Shown here piece by piece: positions 60,776 through 64,000 of a DNA stretch of 64,000 nt. The stretch comes from Stenopsyche tienmushanensis (Eukaryota; Arthropoda; Insecta; Trichoptera; Stenopsychidae), in contig WACJ01000115.1 of NCBI GenBank assembly GCA_008973525.1, forward strand, positions 248,001 through 312,000, written 5' to 3'. Position numbers and translations under genes: made by a program. Below the pieces are notes generated by a model. That model searched no databases. It was not told the origin of the DNA and worked only from the letters and a program-made list of their open reading frames with translations. How positions within the stretch are numbered: the stretch's first letter is position 1; every line of letters starts with the position of its first letter.

Positions 60776-60779
60776 AGAT

Positions 60780-62330
60780 ATCGTCAAGCACCACCATCAC
60801 ATTGAACTACAAATACTGAGCTTAGCTGTACAATATTAATAACTTAATTAAAAAAATAATAATGGTTATAGCTCAATAGTAAAAAAATATAGATTCATAT
60901 AAAATGCCATATTTCATCGGAAATTGATCTTGAACGTACGGATATTAAGATATATTTTTTAACACCTTCCAGAATAACTTATTTAATCACTCAACTTTAA
61001 ATATCAACATTTTTTTTAAAATTCGAGTATTAACCATTTATTTTTCATTGAAAAAATTGCCATAATACCCTTAAAATATAATACCATGAAATTAGCGAAT
61101 TGAATTCATTTTTTGCTTATGAAATTGTTAATCATAAAATTATTTTATATTATAATATGTATTTTTATAACAGTAAATAATATAATAAAGTTTTCATTTA
61201 TAAATTGTTAGTCCATAATGTGTGAAAATGTGTGAAAATGCTGTAGAAAGAAAAATCTCATTTGAATCGATGACTCCCCATACAACTCAATTTTCATTCC
61301 CTTTGATCGTCAAATTTCATAGAAAATGAATGAAATATTTAGTACAAAAATACTATTGAATTTCGTATTTAATCATGTTCTATAACATGAGATAAAAAAC
61401 TATTTAATTTAAATAATTAATATTAACTCTTAAAATAAATCTTACCTTATTTTTTAAAATTATTCTATATTAATTTCGAAGATAAGTCAATAGAATGTGA
61501 AAGTTTCACTTACCTGAAACAAAAAAAAAGTCAATTAATACAATGTACAAACGTTCACATATTGCCATCTATGAATTACTCACTTAATATAATTATATAT
61601 ATATTGGACATCTATGGGCGATTGTTACAAATATAAAATGGTTCGAACTCTTGCTAAAAATATTGTGTACTAATTTTAAAATATCTTAAAAATTTTGTTA
61701 ACCGTCGATAGGTTCGATGTAGGAATATAAATTTGTGGCTAATAAATTTTATATTTTGTTAACAATCATGCACATAAATGTATTTATTTTAAAATTAAAT
61801 TAAATGTAAAATTGTTAATTTGAGAAGTGTTGTGACAGAAATCCTGCGGATTTTTTTGATGACTTTTAAAATAAATATTTTTTAAATCAACAATAGTGAT
61901 TTGAATAGCAGCTCAATTTGATTGAAAATAATGATTTTATTAAATAAACCTTGTTACAAGCTTTTTTTTTGCAAATTTGTTCGGCAGTTCAAAATGGGCA
62001 ACGCCCTCTATTGATTATTTATGAAATATTAGGGTAACCAAGGAGCATCATTTTTTTTCGAGGAGTTCCCAAAAACACAGTACTTAATCCTATGAAAATA
62101 AATACAACAATAAGCGTTGAGCAGTTTTATAAAGAGTGCGCAATAAAATATTTAAATCATGCAATTATATCAAAATTAGTCGCACCTTTTATTTTGAAGT
62201 TCTTCCTTGATATCTAAAAATGCTTACATACATTATTTCTTTGTGTTGAATTTCCAAATTTAATACGAGTAAAATGATTATGTTTATGTACAAAAGTATA
62301 CAAAATCAACATATACAAAAATCTTTGATC
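60780..62330. other. AT-rich spacer, no gene seen
   Basis: CATCTATGGGCGA at 61610 repeats 58199. GTGTGAAAAT is doubled near 61222. Nothing else recognised. Confidence 0.4.
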
Positions 62331-62334
62331 TGTC

Positions 62335-62465
62335 CTGTGTTAGTTTGTTCCGTATACGTTCCTATACCATTCATCCGATTGCAATGCAATTCTGGGAAGT
62401 TGTTGTGCGCACCTCCATGAATATTTTTGATTAGTACAATCATTGTTTATGTACGCAGTTTGTTT
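62335..62465 (-). repeat. Tail-type dispersed repeat
   Basis: On minus CATAAACAATGATTGTACTA, GCAATCGGATGAATGGTATA and CGTATACGGAACAAAC follow in the same order as at 17.47-17.64 kb. The plus-strand Penelope fragment begins about 25 bp further on. Confidence 0.7.
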
Positions 62466-62489
62466 TGCGTGATGTTAGCTAGTAAAGCT

Positions 62490-62750
62490 GTCGAAAATGA
62501 TGCGCGTCCAAATCCAATAGACAAATCGCCCACAAGATGACAACATCAGAACATAGTCTTGCAATTGCATTCTTCCGACAAATGTGCGCTAATCGAACAT
62601 GTTATGAAGAACGATCATTACATCAATTTTGCTGGTAGAAAAACCATAGCAATTGTGAAAAACTTATAAATCGAAAAACTAAGAAATTATGTAATCAACA
62701 GAGAAGACTTGCACGCAACGACATTGCAACGCATGTCGGTTACTTGCTAT
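62490..62750 (+). pseudogene. Penelope GIY-YIG fragment, copy D
   Basis: SNRQIAHKM (62515) corresponds to TNRQVAHRI in copy B. After a frame change, CALIEHVMKNDHYINFAGRK then TIAIVKNL (62585-62670) is the C-terminal half of the GIY-YIG domain. EKLRNYVINREDLHA closes it. The GIY and YIG triplets are not included. Confidence 0.75.
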
Positions 62751-62759
62751 AATATAGTA

Positions 62760-63280
62760 TAAACATAGAACTTTTGTATCATTGTTTAGTATCAATGTTT
62801 TATACGGCAGCGTGTATTTCGAATTTATAAACGTATAACTATAGAGATTTTGTCATATAATATTCATCTATCATATTGGTAAGGCTTAATTAAATATTCT
62901 CTGAGCTTGAGGGGCTAAGAGCAATTCAAATTAGGTAGTAAACTACACTTCCAATGTCTAATATTAAATATCAAGGCGAAGCTAAGACGCATCAAGCCAT
63001 AATGTACAAAGATGAAAATATTTCTTGATTTCTGGTTTTGTCTTTAGATATTAATCTTATAGACTTATTCATGTACATTATTATAGTGTTAATGTGCTTG
63101 CTTTTAATATAATGTATGATTTTTTATAAAATTATTAAAGTTATGCACAACATATCCGTGAACATGGACAGGTTAGTATATTCGAAATATTAAGATTCTT
63201 TTGAAGTTTGTAAGATTAACGTGTATGCCATACCAGAGATAGACATATACCAGAAATACAGAATGAGTACTTTAAGCTGA
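62760..63280. other. AT-rich spacer, no gene seen
   Basis: No recognisable content. Confidence 0.4.
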
Positions 63281-63417
63281 AACTTGTATAGGCGCGGCAT
63301 GGAAAATTCGCTTGAACGTCACGAAAAAGGTAACTCTAACCGAAATTTGATCAGAAAGAGGGATAGAATCGTATGTACTCTCTTTGTCTCTACCGTACAA
63401 ATACATAATAAAAACGC

Positions 63418-63447
63418 TACGCGCATGCGCCGTACATACGCGCATGC
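63418..63447. promoter_or_regulatory. Doubled NRF1/Ewg-like site
   Basis: TACGCGCATGC occurs at 63418-63428 and again at 63437-63447, a 19-bp spacing. The first copy extends to GCGCATGCGC, the known core of the NRF1 (insect Erect wing) site, which marks promoters of broadly expressed genes. The 200 bp around it are less AT-rich than the window. No coding exon was recognised nearby. Function is inferred. Confidence 0.4.
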
Positions 63448-63499
63448 CTCTACTGTGTGCGTATGTGTGTTTATACATAACGTAAAGCCACCACTAAAC

Positions 63500-64000
63500 C
63501 AGTAACTTGACTTTTTTATTATATTTTATACAAAACATCGTTTAAATAAAAATTTTCATTAATTTTATTATTTCCTAATAAAAGCTGCCTATCTTTTCAA
63601 AAGGACCAAATTCCTTATTTAAAAGGTAGCGAAAACATGTTTCATTACGTTTATCAAGTTTAAACGCGTATTTGCGTATTATAAAAATTAAGTAAAAAAT
63701 ATCTTTAATGCTTAAAAAATACACCGCTTAATTTGAAATATAAAACATTTCATTCAACATCCAATGTCTTAAGGCATCTTCTCACTTTACAAATTTAAAA
63801 AAAATCGATTTTTATTTTATTTTAAATTTTGAAAGTACATATCTTCAAAAATGTTATATCGAAATTTCATAAAGATCGGACGAGTCTAACTACATTTTTG
63901 GGCGACCGTTAGGTGACTACCTGAGAGCACCCGGCTGCATACGTATTGTTCAGACTCATGATGCAAGTACAAGAAAGTGGTGAAAAACAATCAGATAGAA
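63500..64000. other. AT-rich spacer, no gene seen
   Basis: The last 130 bases become less AT-rich (GGGCGACCGTTAGGTGAC, GAGCACCCGGCTGCATAC) but nothing was recognised before the window ends. Confidence 0.4.

Noticed and set aside
61700..61730. GGTTCGATG as a tRNA B box
   Set aside because: No cloverleaf could be drawn around it and no A box is at the right distance.
1..64000. CRISPR arrays, bacterial operons, ribosome binding sites
   Set aside because: The sequence is eukaryotic; no regularly spaced repeats or prokaryotic gene organisation exist.

Overview
This window is AT-rich, intron-scale eukaryotic DNA in which almost everything recognisable is a decayed transposable element. No complete host protein gene, rRNA or tRNA gene was found. 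The element mix is mariner of several subfamilies, Tc1/IS630-like elements, a pogo/Tigger element, hAT elements of the ZBED5-like type, a piggyBac-type MITE, Penelope-like elements with a GIY-YIG domain, LINE reverse transcriptase, and a GC-rich LTR family. This suits an arthropod (insect or crustacean). The species cannot be fixed from the sequence, and base composition was judged by eye.

Layout. 0-10 kb: a mariner 3' half, a Tc1/IS630-like relic, a short tandem tail repeat, a duplicated transposase motif, and a LINE reverse transcriptase split by a 616-bp GC-rich insert flanked by a 9-bp direct repeat. 10-20 kb: a GC-rich island, an LTR-like sequence with a nested stem-loop, a relic of a large transposon-borne protein family, and a hAT relic followed by the same tail repeat. 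20-31 kb: two mariners of different subfamilies, two more LTR-related sequences, and a Penelope copy broken by one of these LTRs. 33-35 kb: a Tigger element with recognisable ends. 39-41.7 kb: a repeat-poor stretch with hairpins and homeodomain-like sites that may be regulatory. 44-54 kb: a piggyBac MITE with intact TTAA sites, a rearranged mariner, Penelope and LINE tails in inverted arrangement, a 916-bp hAT element with ends and an 8-bp target duplication, and further mariner pieces. 55-64 kb: the best Penelope copy, a long featureless AT-rich stretch, another Penelope fragment, and an NRF1-like motif pair.

Two short, coding-like segments (28.75-29.03 kb minus; 34.96-35.27 kb plus) fit none of the elements and are the only candidates for host exons; both are uncertain. 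The elements do not form a working pathway. What the window records is the order of insertions: LTR into Penelope, a GC-rich element into a LINE, and Penelope next to LINE tails. The most useful observations are these dated insertions, the intact element ends, and the few non-repeat segments.
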